From NCBI GenBank assembly GCA_013368315.1, contig JAACJM010000181.1:62001-126000 (forward strand): a DNA stretch of 64,000 nt, in the 5' to 3' direction. The notes under the pieces were generated by a model, which saw only the letters and a program-made list of their open reading frames with translations, ran no database searches and was not told the origin of the DNA. This document shows, in pieces, positions 1 to 10,833 of the stretch (its first letter is position 1; each line of letters begins with the position of its first letter). The translations under genes and the position numbers were made by a program. This DNA comes from Tetrapyrgos nigripes (lineage: Eukaryota; Basidiomycota; Agaricomycetes; Agaricales; Campanellaceae).

Positions 1-1209
1 ATTTTTTGTTCGATGCACGTCGTTCAGGGGAATATTTCATCAATAAAGCACTATTTCACGAGCAATTGGCACGGGTCTGTATGAAGATAACCAACGATTC
101 GTCTCCCTCGTAGGTATCATTCCTAGGAACCGGCACTCGCTTTCACTGATATTTTCGCACACTTTACAGATTGCGAAGCTATGTCAAGTATAATTGCCTG
201 AAGCACATACATCTTGCGAAAAGTACAACTGATCTAGTCACCAAGCTGCGGTGCTTCAATTTCTGTGACATGATTGGATGCTATTTGGGAGACTGGTTTC
301 AACCCACGCCCCTCTATGTCTCCCGGTCTATTTCAATTTTTCAGAAGTTTGCCAAAGTGAGTCAGGGTAAACTTACCTTTTCCCAAAGCTAATAAAGCCA
401 TTTCAGGTTTTAGAGTCACATCAGATCAAGACCTTGTCAGATTCTCTTCAACTCGGTATCTATGTCGCTGGCACGGATAGAAGAGAATCATCCAAGGAAT
501 TTTTATCAGAGCTTGAATTACTATTTACTTTCACAATGGATTGCCATTATGCACCTCTCAATGTACTTTTTCCTCATAACACCGTGACTCCCAGGAGCAT
601 TGACATCCTACCCGGTCTCGGCTGCACCACCTCTTTCCTGTCCATGAAGGAGATTTTCCTATGTGTTGACCCTCGCCTCCATTCACATTCCCATTGCACA
701 GCTTCAAGTTCTTCCAACCCCGTATGGCATTTCATTGATTTCAAGAGAGGACGCAGCAGACTAGCCAAACATTGCCTGAGGACTATCAGACACAATCCCT
801 CGATCAAAGATCGTACACATAGGGGCCTGCCCTCCAACTTGGAATGTGGTTACGTCTATGCTCAGTCAAGAATGTCTGAACTACTTCACCACTCTCCTCT
901 TGACGTGGAACTTCAACACGAGCTGAAAAAGACAATACCATATTTAAATGGAACGAAGAGTTGCATAAGGTCCTTCTTTGGCTGCAAGTAAGTACCGCAG
1001 TGCTCTATCTATATTCTATGCAGGTCGCCTGGCTAATATAATGAGTGCAGCACTTTCCAGATGACCAGAGGGACATCCCAATGGAAGTCGCAATTCAGCA
1101 GTGTTCCAAACAGTCTCACACCTTCGACACCAGAGTTGTGGGAGGGTTTGTGGCGGATGATTCAGGGCCGTATGTGATACCATCACCAAACGGTCTCCGT
1201 CACAGTTAG
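1..1209 (+). pseudogene. C-terminal part of NACHT-type NLR, copy A (partial)
   Basis: This is the C-terminal region downstream of the NACHT domain, homologous to the full gene at 58097-60899. It begins inside an exon at the window edge. Introns follow at 110-169, 357-406 and 988-1050; the first uses donor GTAGGT, which avoids an in-frame TAG. The exons encode the helical region after the ATPase and a conserved C-terminal segment with a WHFID motif and a histidine-rich run. Near position 955 one A is missing from AAAG relative to copy B, which shifts the frame. The last exon (1051-1209) diverges after about 20 residues and ends in a different tail. It may be a decayed paralogue, or a working gene with one homopolymer error. 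Confidence 0.75.
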
Positions 1210-2621
1210 ACTCACGGACACAGGTCAACAGAGTCAACAAGCCTTGGCCCGCATGGGTATGATACAGCGCTAATGTCGTCCTTGGTGGGCCTGAGTGTGC
1301 TCAAAGACGAGAGGAGGGCAAGAGAAGAATTGGGGAATATGATGCGAGTCCGTCTGATAATGAGGGGCAGATTTGGAGACTTGGCACATCGGTAGTATGA
1401 AGACAGTGCAGCCGTTGCTTTCGTTTTTATTTTTGTTGGTGATGAATGGACTCTGATAGCCACAGCAAAGAGAATAGAAACGTTGATAAAAGAATGATAA
1501 AAGCCTGTTCACAACTTTCCTCGCGTTCTCCGATAATTTCAGCTCCAGCTCCAAAGCATTCCAGATCTACGACCATCTTCAACTATTTGAGAATGTCCCC
1601 GGGTTCCTACAGTGCTGCCGAAAGCTATCTTGAATTCGTCATCCTCTATTCTTCCCCGGGTCCGACGTTTCCCTAGCCATAAAGATTCCCAGTAAGTATT
1701 CGCTTTTTCCTCTCCAAAATTCCAAACTCGACGCTGGACAATGTTGAGTATATACACATATCTAGGATCATTTCGCGTGTTGTGATTTGCGTGTCTGGAG
1801 ACTGGATACTTAACTGTCGTTGTCAGTAGTGTCTCGACTCTCGAGGCGACACGGGTATGGTTCAAGACAGGACAAATGGTGACTTCTCAATGACTTCTGG
1901 GGGTGGTCCGAAACTGAACGAGTGCCCGTCGTCGACCTCATTTCGTGGGTGACTGGGCGCCTTGTAGATATATGAGTAAGAACATCAAGTAGGAACTCAA
2001 TGCGCTTTGGTCTTTGGGACTGCATCGCAAGCAGCAGGATTTCGTAGGGCAACTTGGGTGCAAATATCTATAATCTGCGAGATAACGAAGCGACAGTAAA
2101 ATACACATGTATGTACAGTAAATAATAACCTCTATGTACGTCGTGACCCATTATATTAATTTACACATCACTTGAAACTTCCCCTTTCCCCCCTCCCTCT
2201 CATCCCACCAAATCCTTCTAACCCACCTTCTCCTCCTCGTCACAGAGCCAGGGTACGGTGTAGGAGAAGGATTGTGCCAGGCGTCGTTTGTGTAGATGAA
2301 GCCGTCTATAATTCAAAACCGAAGGTTGGAGGCAACGAGGGGGGAAACGGTGATTCGTCAGTGTCGTGTCAGCAACCAAAACAGGGATTAAACGACGAAA
2401 TGACATAGATGGCGAATTGGAAGAAACAGTAAAGAGTCAGTTAAAAGATTCAGACAATCAAAGACAATAAAAATAAAATTTTGTTAACGCAACGTGCACA
2501 ACATGGCAAGTAAAAAAGTGCCATCGTATCAGCTGGCAGCAGAGAGAAAGGAAAGGACGAAGCCCGAGCCCGAAAACGAATACGCCGAAATAGACGAAGC
2601 ACAAAAAAATCAAGAAAAAGA
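1210..2621. other. Convergent intergenic spacer, copy A
   Basis: I see no supported protein gene here. The strands carry short overlapping open frames that are not kept between copies A and B, so they look like chance. The spacer separates the 3' ends of the NLR (plus) and the dysferlin-domain gene (minus). It probably holds their 3' UTRs and terminators. AGCAT at 1555-1559 is the site where copy B carries an extra 256 bp. Confidence 0.6.
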
Positions 2622-4990
2622 TTAAGAACCAAACCCACCTTCATCACCACCGCACATCCATTCTTGGTCTTTGTCTTCATCGTTAACCCCACCAACATCA
2701 CTTCCCCCCCTTCCCCCAAACGAAAAACCAACATCAACATTAACAGATACCCCAAATACGATGAAGAAGGATATTTCTAATTTATGTTTATGTTCTTGTT
2801 GTTCTTCCTGGGATTGTCGGGCTTGGCGTGACTCGGTCCAATTGGTCGAGTCCGTTTCCGTATTCCAGCTTTGAACGTTATATCGAGCCATCTGCCTCTC
2901 CCAGACTTCCCGTTCCCTAAATCATCATCTTCATCCCCACCATCTCCCCCCCTCTCCCCCCCCATCGTCGTCGTCGTCAGCATCTTCATCCCCTTCACTG
3001 TCACCGTCCCCATCCTCAGCATCGGTGGACAAAGGCGAAGCCACTTTATCCTCTTTAAATGTAGACGTAGCCCCCGCCCCAGCCCCAGCATCATAATCAA
3101 CCCTCCAATCTTCCGTTTCTATGAATTTCCATCCTGTAGCGAGGGAGAAGGTTAGGTTGCTGCTGTACGAATGCACGAGTGCACAAATGATGAGGTGAGT
3201 ACGTGAGTAACAGTGCGATGTGAGGTGTGAGTTGAGTGTTCGTTGTGTGTTGGGGAAAACGTGAACAACGTGTCAAGTTTTGAGTAAGACGAGGGAAAGG
3301 AAAAAGAGTAGAGTTGGTTTGGTCAGTACGTGTTTATTGTCACTTTAAGGAAACCAAAAAAAGAAACCAAAAAAAACCAAAACGAATTCAAAATCGAGAA
3401 AAGAAAGAAGACCGAAGAAAGCCAATCCAAAAACCAAAAAAACCCGCCTAATCATCCCCGGTCCCAACGCCGCTGGTCCTGGTCCTGATCCTGCTTCATA
3501 CCCACTTCCACCACCACTGTCTTCCTTTACTTCATCGCCATCTCCATGTGCTCCAGCCATTGTCGACGTCGTCCTTCTCCTTACAGCATTCGTACCCGTA
3601 TTACTCGTCGGAATCGTATTCCCCGAATACCCACCCCACTCCCCAACCCAACCCCCAACCCCCAACGGATTAATCCCCCCCAAACCCATTTCTTCCCCTC
3701 GTCCAAGGTGCTCTTTCAGTTCCAAGGTTTGATTTACTAAAGCCTTTTTTAAAGGTTTGAATGGCTTGGGTTATTTCTGGGGATATGGAGTTTATGTGGT
3801 TGGCCGAAGACGAAGACGGGACGGGGTTTATGTGAGAAGAAGACGAAGAAGAAAAAGTGCGTTTAGGTGATAACATTGATAACGATGGACGTTTCTGGTT
3901 CTGGTTCTTCTCCTTGTACTCTTTCTGTTCCGACTCGCGCGACGTCTCTGTCTCTACACCCCCCTCCTCAACCAAATCCCCCATCGCACTAGCCGGCAAC
4001 GGGGGTATAAGCGCAACGGGGGGTAATGGTGCTAGAGTATTTAATAAAGCGTTGCATGTCTGAGTGGGGTGTGTGTTGGACGTTGTGGTGCTGGTATTGG
4101 TGTTAGTATTGGATTTAGCCGCTTTCTTGGCTTTCTTTACGGTTGGAGAAGTAGACGACGATGACGAAAAAGCCAACGACTCTGAGAGTTTCCGTCCGAT
4201 TCTCGAAGTCGATGTAGCGGTGGCATTGGCATCAAGTCCCACATTTGCAGCTACAACCACACTAGCAAACTTCGCCGCCGTCTGCGAATCACACCTCTCA
4301 TTCTCCCACAACTCGACTTCTCTTAACTCTGCACTCCAAATTCGATCTGTTAACGAATTTGTTGAGAGAGCAAGGATGGTTAGGGATTTGAGTCGATTTA
4401 TCAACCCTGATCCCCCCATGTGGGAATGAGGTAAAGATATGTTAAGTCTGATGAATGGTCTTGGGCACAATCTGAACTGTGGGGATGTGTTGAGGGAAGA
4501 ACGACCTCGGGGACGGGTTTGGAAGTGAGCGATTTGTGAAGAAGAATGCGAGAGGACGGGGAATTGGGAGGGTTAGTGTAGGTGTTGGGGAAGGAGACCA
4601 TGTCCATAGGTAATTCGGACGAAGGCTGGAAGCGACGTGATGGTGAAGTTGAAGGAATAGTAAGGATAAATGTGGGTTGGATGATAATACGGGTAATGCA
4701 ACGGCAAAAAAGGCGATTAGTCGGGTTGGTATGAACGGAGAGAGAAAGAGGATTAAAGGTATGAGGAGAGTTAGGATGGTGAGGACTGTTGGGGATGCAG
4801 GAGAGGATAGAGACAGATGGGATAGCATGGGTGTAACGGCTGCATGGGTATCAGCGTGTAAACCCATGAGATTTTGTATGGCTTGGAGGTTTCCTTGACA
4901 GTCTATACTGTCGTCTACGGGTGGAGGAGAGGTGTCTTGAGTGGTAACGACACCGCTGGAGATGGTAGACGACGTCGGGGATGTGGGCGG
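2622..4990 (-). CDS. Pex24/Pex30-like dysferlin-domain membrane protein, copy A
   Basis: This resembles fungal integral peroxisomal/ER membrane peroxins with split dysferlin (DysF) domains. Reading the minus strand, an exon down to about 4500 gives a leader with a QGNLQAIQNLMG motif. Two adjacent hydrophobic segments follow (around TVLTILTLLIPLILFL and LIAFFAVALPVL). The next exon (about 4394-3440) has REVELWENER and later NLGTERAPWT, the N-terminal DysF pattern. It ends in a proline/glycine tail before an intron with acceptor at 3140. The following exon opens with GWKFIETEDWRVDY, the DysF C-terminal motif, then a long acidic run and a basic segment. The 5' exon is uncertain, and copy B suggests a frameshift near 2850. 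By family the product would act in peroxisome or ER membrane shaping; that role is inferred. Confidence 0.6.
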
Positions 4991-5092
4991 TAGAAAGCAT
5001 AATGCACGCCAGTATCACCAATAGCAGAACAAACAAGACTTGTGGAAAGGTGCATATGAACGCATAGACAGAGCAGCGCCGTAGTCATGTCA

Positions 5093-5666
5093 TCAACTCT
5101 TCTGCTGTGTCTTGAAACCCTCTACGCGATCTACGAAGCGTTTAAAGTTGATGGTAGTAATTTGGATGGAAAGAGGGTCCTTGGTCCACAAAGCGTTTAA
5201 AGTTGATAGTAGTGGTCTGGATGGAAAGAGGGTCCTTGTTGGATAACAAAACGGCTTTGGTGCGTTTGCGACGAGGGTTGTAGCCTGCATCAAGAGTTAG
5301 GGAAGGATGGCGATCGACCAAACCATGAGCGAGTCTACCACCAGAATCCCCAATCCATTCAGGCGACTCTGAGTGCTGGACAAGCGTTTGCACAAAATCC
5401 AATTTGCCGAACGTATGCAGTCAGCGTACCAAGCAGCTACCTCAGTGCGCCAACCCAACAAAATTGCTGATATTAGGGTAGAGATGCGGCAGAAGCTCAT
5501 GCCCACCCGAGACTGTCATGCCCGTTAACCAAGGTTCTTTCAGCCAGAAAACTCCTCCTGCCGACTTGAAACCTGAAAAGTCTCCGAGTCCTAAAACAGG
5601 TGCGCAATAATGTTCCTCAGCAGTTGGTAACGCACGTTTCTTCGACGCGTTCTTTCCCTCAGTCAA
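5093..5666 (-). CDS. Unrecognised minus-strand coding fragments
   Basis: Two collinear open pieces in one frame are separated by a short gap with a stop. The upstream piece contains LGDFSGFKSAGG and a glycine/tryptophan-rich stretch. The downstream piece contains a basic PRRKRTK run and ends in the repeated phrase KDPLSIQxTTINFKRFVD. That repeat comes from a tandem duplication of about 55 bp at 5140-5240. I do not recognise the family. It lies just upstream of the dysferlin-domain gene on the same strand and could belong to its 5' exons or be a decayed neighbour. Confidence 0.3.
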
Positions 5667-6868
5667 ATGACTCCAAGTTCTCTTTTAGTGCAAACCATAT
5701 AGTCCTCCCTTTCCATTAACATATGCTCCCATCTTGGTGAATGACAACGTCCAAATGTCGTTCTCGCTTACCTCCTTGCCTCATTCGTCGGACGTTCCGA
5801 GGTTATTTCAGGGTATAGTCGTAGTTAACATTCCTGCTTTCTACTAGAAACAGCCGGGATCAGATTCACTGTCCAATTACTTATCATACAAAGTCTCGCC
5901 GCTGTACGAACTCTGATATTCTGGTAAGTATACCCATCTTCAACTTGTTATGACTCGGCGAGCAACGTTCTGAATCCTGCGCAACAGTTACAGAGCGAGC
6001 CTTGTCCTCCGAGTCCTTTGACCCTAGTTACTACTTCCGCTCGCTTAGGCTGCATCCGTCATGAAGCTGAGAGGCCCCTGCGTTGCAGCATTTCGTTTTC
6101 GTAGGGACATGTACAAGTCACGAGTGTGCTGAATCCTGAATCCTGATACTTATGGGTCATCCATGATCCATCCATTGGACTCGCATATATATATATATAT
6201 ATATGCAGTGCATGCATTCTGGATCAGTGCTCCCGCCGTTGGTCCTTGGATGGAATTCTAATTTCTACTATGACGCGTACGAGACTCCATCGACTCGGAA
6301 ATCGAAACCGTTGGGTCCGATCCTCCATCACTCAATTTTCATCCTCATCCATCAGCCGTGGATGAAGACTGCGATTCCACCGAGCTTTTAATGCCTAGAC
6401 GTTCGTGTAACTTGCTATCCGGACGTAGGCTTTCAGGGTAGCTCTTGTGCTATCGGGTCCCTGTCAAGTTTCCTATCGCAAGGTCTTTTGACGCGTTGAA
6501 ATGAAGAATTAGGAGGCCTGGGTCAAGTACCTTCCTCCTGTACCTCGCACAAGAAGAATGCGTACTATCTTGTCTTTATACTCTGCTGGTCTCACGCGTA
6601 ATTGAGGATCAGTCTCCTTTTACTTTGTGCAGTGAAACGGGGGACTATCCATACACTGCGGACGGCTGTCTGCCTTTATGCCAACAGGAGTGTTATATGC
6701 TTGACGGTGTGTTCCGGTTTCCTGAACAAATCATGTAAATGCCTTGGCCCTTCATCGAAATCCTTGTACCTCTCGAACTCAGACTCCATATTGTTTCTTA
6801 TTTTCTGAAACTGGCATTGACTTGAGCGTTTTTCACCTCTAGTTCCCAAGAGTATAAATACTCTCTTG
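5667..6868. other. Intergenic, no gene seen
   Basis: No open frame here has a recognisable motif or a counterpart elsewhere in the window. The only clear structure is an AT dinucleotide tract in the middle. Confidence 0.55.
6185..6204. repeat. (AT)n microsatellite
   Basis: Ten uninterrupted AT dinucleotides, in otherwise unique sequence. Confidence 0.95.
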
Positions 6869-7615
6869 TCGGACTGGGAAGTGGGTATGAAGCAGGATCA
6901 GGACCAGGACCAGCGGCGTTGGGGCCGGGGATGATTAGGTGGGTTTTTTTTCTTTTGGGTTTTTTTTTGGGTTTCGTTCGTTCGTTCATTCTTTTCTCGA
7001 TTTTGAATTCGTTTTGGGTTTTCTCGATTTCGTTTTTTAGTTTCCTTAAAGTGACAATAAACACGTACTGACCAAGACCAACTCTACTCTTTTTCCTTTC
7101 CCTCGGCCCTTTGGCCTCTGTCGTGTCGTGTTTTGTGTCTCGTCTGGTCTTACTCAAACTTAACATGACATGTTGTTCACGTCGTCCCCAACACATAACG
7201 AACGCACAATAAACGTACGCTTTCCAAACGCGCATCGCACATCGTCCCCAATCCGTCCACAACTCACATCTCACATCCGCCCATGGCCGCAACTCACACC
7301 TCAATCCTCATCATTCGCATAGCAGCAACTTAACCTTCTCCCTCGCTCCAGGATGGAAATTCATAGAAACGGAAGATTGGAGGGTTGATTATGATGCTGG
7401 GGGTGGGGCTGGGGCGTCGACGTCTACATCTATGTCTGGGTATGGGGGTGCGGGTACTTTAAAAGCCGATAGTAAAGTGTCAGTGGATTTGGATTATGAC
7501 GACGCTGAGGATGAAGATGAGGATGAGGATGGGGGAAAAGATGGTAGGGAAGATGATGATTTTGGGAATGGGAAGTCTGGGAGAGGCAGATAACTCTATA
7601 TATCGTTCAAAGCTG
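6869..7615 (+). pseudogene. Dysferlin-domain gene, copy C, 5' piece (inverted)
   Basis: This is a third copy of the dysferlin-domain gene's 3' half, in the opposite orientation to copies A and B. It starts within the glycine/proline-rich exon end (GYEAGSGPGP). It has the intron with acceptor at 7351, then an exon opening with GWKFIETEDWRVDY, a glycine/serine insert and an acidic run, reaching TAA near 7591. The N-terminal membrane exons are missing, so it cannot encode the full protein. Copia-1 is inserted at its right edge and the copy resumes at 14714. Confidence 0.8.
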
Positions 7616-7984
7616 TGTTAAGCAGGCATGGTATGGTCCTGTACACTACTAAACGCAGTGGCAACTACGCTACTTACCTGGGGATAAGAGATAGCTTGTT
7701 AGGCTTGTTAGAGGCTTGTTAGAGCGATGTGGGTTAAGTATGAAACTTGTTATTTGGAGGACTATCTACAAGTCCTTATATACCTTTGAGGAGGTACAAA
7801 CACATGTAAACTAATACTAGAGTAACAATAAGATTCTATTGTACTTGATAGAACAATGCTGGTTTTGTACACTATTGTCGTACTACATCTATTGTCTATA
7901 TAATCTTATTGTTCTATTTATAACTACTACTATTGTTCTACATAGATGACGTTGATGGCTGCAACTGAATGCGCCAATTCAACA
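7616..7984 (-). repeat. Copia-1 3' LTR
   Basis: 369 bp, beginning TGTTAAGCAG and ending GCCAATTCAACA on the plus strand. It has the same length as the other LTR, with three transitions between them. Confidence 0.97.
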
Positions 7985-7995
7985 CTCCCCCTTGC
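7985..7995 (-). other. Copia-1 polypurine tract
   Basis: Directly next to the 3' LTR the minus strand reads CAAGGGGGAG. A purine run at this place primes plus-strand DNA synthesis in LTR retrotransposons. Confidence 0.8.
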
Positions 7996-8100
7996 TAAGC
8001 AGCACGGTAGTGCGTGTAAGCATAGGTAGGCGCTGTAAGCAGCCATGGAAGGAAGGGATCCAGTGCCTCGACATTTTCAATGCGATTTATAGGACTTTCT

Positions 8101-10830
8101 TCAATTATAAAACTGAAGTCCTAATTGTTTCCTGAACTTCTCGAACTTTACTCGATCTAGAGCTTTAGTGAGTAGATCTGCAGGGTTATTGCTTCCTTCA
8201 ATGAAGAATAACTTGACTGTCTCGTCGATGACTTTTTCTCGAACAAAATGATATCGAATATCAATGTGCTTGGTTCGCTTATCCGTGACAGGGTTTGATG
8301 CAATAAAAATTGATCCTTGATTGTCACCGTAAATTGGAATAGCGTGGAGAGGATATTCGATTTCACTGAGAAGAGTCTTGAACCAACAGACTTGTCGACT
8401 GCAGTCACTGAGTGCCATGTATTCAGCTTCAGTCGAAGACAGGGCAACTGTCTTTTGTTGTCTAGACGTCCAGCTAAATGGTGCTTGGGCTAATTGTAGA
8501 AAGAAGCCAGTTTGAGATTTGCGAGTTCCAGGATCTGATCCCCAATCAGAGTCTGTATAGGCTGATAAGCCTTCTCCCCCTCGACCGTTGTACACAAGAG
8601 CATATTTTCTAGTGCCAACAAGGTAACAGCAAATGTCTTTCGCCTTATTGTAGTGTTCTTGTGAGGGGTTTGCAGCAAATTGCGCAAGTTTTGTGACAGC
8701 AAAGGAAATGTCAGGACATGTTCCTAACATTAAATAAAGTAAGGATCCGATTATCTCCTGATAACTTTGACGAAGAGTATAATTGACAGGAGTGTCTTCT
8801 GGAAGAGGAAGAGGGTGATAATTGCCAGGTAATGGGGTAGCAGAAGCTTTCGTGTTTTGCATTCCATAAGTCTCTAGGATTTTATCCAGATAAGTGCACT
8901 GGTCTAAAGAGACCTTGCTGCCTTTCCTGGTAATTCTCATCCTAAGAAATTCTTTGGCATCACCTAGATCCCTACATTCCCATCTCTTCATAAAGTTTCC
9001 TTTGAGTCGTAAGACTAAGGTTTTATTAGCTCCACAGAATAGAGCGTCATCCACATAGACTACGGCAATAACGATAGAATTTTCAATAAGATTATTGTTG
9101 GCGTCATAGCGTTTGTGAATGAAGATTCCAGCGTCGGAAATGATTCGTTTAAAACCAAGTTCCGCCATGGACTTATCGAGACTTTTCCACCACGCAAGTC
9201 CTGCTTGTTTGAGTCCATAAAGAGCACGAAGAAGCTGGACGACTTTATGCTCTTGTCCTTTTTCTTTAAAGGCTTCTGGTTGTTCCATATAGATTTCTTC
9301 ATCGAGTAAGCCATATAAATAGGCTGATCGGACGTCGACACCGGACACGTGCCAACCCTTAAGTGCAGCTAAAGCGAAGATTAAGCGCACAGTCTCGAAT
9401 CGAACAACAGGTGAATACACTTGATCAAAGTCTATGCCTTCGATCTGTGAAAAACCTTTTGCAACGAGTCTTGCCTTTTTACGACCATCAGACTTGATGT
9501 CGAAGACCCATCGGTTTTTGATAACTTTCCTATCTTTAGGTCTTTCGACCAATTCATAGGTGTCGCGCTTGCAAAGAGCCTCTAGTTCTTCGCGGCAAGT
9601 GACTTTCCATTCCTCTTGCTCAGCTATAGGTAAGCAAGCAATATTTTTGAATGTCCGTTCGCGAATATTACGAACATTCGGTTGATTCCCATCATTCTTC
9701 GAAGTAACTTTCTGAATAAGCAAGTGGGAATCGATTTCTCCAGGAGCAATTGCCTGCATAAGCAAGAAAGTTATAGATACTCCCCCTTCACGGCATGGTT
9801 CTGCCATTTTTTCTGATTCAGGGCGTGCAGAGTCATCACTCTCAGCTTGCTGCTCCCCCTGAGGTGCACTTCCAGATGCAGAACTAGGTCCGGGAACCTG
9901 TTGCTCTGCAGCTTGTTGATGTCGGTTTTCTCTCCGAGCGTCTCTCTCTGCTTTAGCTTTTGCTTCCGCTCTTTTATCAGCCGCGATTTGAGGTTCAAGA
10001 TTGCGTTCAACTTCTACAGGGTGTTTATCCCCATATCGTTTGGGTACAGTACCAGTACGCTCGCTTCGACGCGTTGGTTCTGTTGGTGGCCGTCTTTGTC
10101 TAGGAGCTCTGGGCTTTCGAGATGCCTGAAGAGGTGGTGTCTCCACTGGTGGTGGTGTTACCGTTCTTCTAGGCTCAGAGTCACTATCCGGAGACGAAGG
10201 CGGTGGATCCTGTTCAGGTTCATCATCACGAAGCTGATCAGGTCTCCTTATGGAAGGGATGCGAGGAGGACGATGATTAAAATCTTCATCATCATCGTCA
10301 GGGATTGTTTGTGGTAGAGGAGTGTCATCGCTTTGCGATGACTCGATAGGTAGTTGTTTTGAACTACAAGATTGTGTTTTACATCGAGGAAAGAAGTCTT
10401 CCTCAAACACGGCTTGCGGGGATGTAAATTCCGCATTGTTTGTACGCATGAAAAGATTTCCACGTTCTCCCGGTGCTACACCAAGATACGTCATGAGTTC
10501 TGACTTGGAAGCGAGTTTATTCTTTCGAGTTTCCTCGGGTTTAAAGACGTAAGCTCCACAGCCAAAGACTCGTAAATGATCGATACGTGGTTTTTCCTTT
10601 TCAAGCATTTCAAATGGAGTTATCCATTTGTGTCGTCGTAAGGGAGTACGTCGATAGACATACAATCCATGACGGACAGCATATTCCCACCAAGATTCAG
10701 GTAGACATGCTAACTTCATCATTGCCAGTGTCTTATCCATTAGAGTGCGTATAAAGCGCTCCGCTCGACCATTCTGTTGATGAATGTATGGTGCACTGTT
10801 AAGGATTCTAACACCTTTTTCGAGTAACAT
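8101..10830 (-). CDS. Copia-1 pol: integrase C-terminus, reverse transcriptase, RNase H
   Basis: This 909-residue frame starts just after a TGA that interrupts the integrase core. It opens with the end of the integrase catalytic domain (HQQNGRAERF, holding the third acidic residue of the DDE triad). A basic, proline-rich and disordered linker follows, with many RRP/RKPRAP motifs. The Copia reverse transcriptase has SPVVRFETVR, GVDVRSAYLYG and the catalytic YVDD. RNase H follows with TDSDWGSD and STEAEYMALSD. The order and motifs are typical of Pseudoviridae-type Pol. The frame is continuous with the upstream one apart from TGA at 10834-10836, so these are one polyprotein split by a stop. The catalytic residues I can see are intact. 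Confidence 0.95.
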   Translation of the reverse strand: MLLEKGVRILNSAPYIHQQNGRAERFIRTLMDKTLAMMKLACLPESWWEYAVRHGLYVYRRTPLRRHKWITPFEMLEKEKPRIDHLRVFGCGAYVFKPEETRKNKLASKSELMTYLGVAPGERGNLFMRTNNAEFTSPQAVFEEDFFPRCKTQSCSSKQLPIESSQSDDTPLPQTIPDDDDEDFNHRPPRIPSIRRPDQLRDDEPEQDPPPSSPDSDSEPRRTVTPPPVETPPLQASRKPRAPRQRRPPTEPTRRSERTGTVPKRYGDKHPVEVERNLEPQIAADKRAEAKAKAERDARRENRHQQAAEQQVPGPSSASGSAPQGEQQAESDDSARPESEKMAEPCREGGVSITFLLMQAIAPGEIDSHLLIQKVTSKNDGNQPNVRNIRERTFKNIACLPIAEQEEWKVTCREELEALCKRDTYELVERPKDRKVIKNRWVFDIKSDGRKKARLVAKGFSQIEGIDFDQVYSPVVRFETVRLIFALAALKGWHVSGVDVRSAYLYGLLDEEIYMEQPEAFKEKGQEHKVVQLLRALYGLKQAGLAWWKSLDKSMAELGFKRIISDAGIFIHKRYDANNNLIENSIVIAVVYVDDALFCGANKTLVLRLKGNFMKRWECRDLGDAKEFLRMRITRKGSKVSLDQCTYLDKILETYGMQNTKASATPLPGNYHPLPLPEDTPVNYTLRQSYQEIIGSLLYLMLGTCPDISFAVTKLAQFAANPSQEHYNKAKDICCYLVGTRKYALVYNGRGGEGLSAYTDSDWGSDPGTRKSQTGFFLQLAQAPFSWTSRQQKTVALSSTEAEYMALSDCSRQVCWFKTLLSEIEYPLHAIPIYGDNQGSIFIASNPVTDKRTKHIDIRYHFVREKVIDETVKLFFIEGSNNPADLLTKALDRVKFEKFRKQLGLQFYN

Positions 10831-10833
10831 TTC

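Larger units (their letters stand above)
1..4054 (+). repeat. Left copy of a direct segmental duplication
   Basis: This stretch matches 59672-64000 base for base over long runs, in the same orientation. It includes the end of the NLR gene, the intergenic spacer and the 3' part of the dysferlin-domain gene. The right copy has an extra 256 bp at 61210-61465, and the last NLR exon differs between copies. Both copies run off the window, so the full unit length is unknown. The copies lie about 59.7 kb apart. Confidence 0.93.

Noticed and set aside
2172..2408. 78-codon frame in the spacer of copy A
   Set aside because: Not conserved as a frame in copy B, which has small indels throughout.
6845..6862. 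TATA-like near-palindrome GAGTATAAATACTC as promoter
   Set aside because: It lies next to a truncated gene fragment without start exons; nothing shows it drives a transcript.
9847..10317. 156-codon plus-strand frame opposite Copia-1 pol
   Set aside because: It is antisense to the disordered linker of Pol and has no motif of its own.
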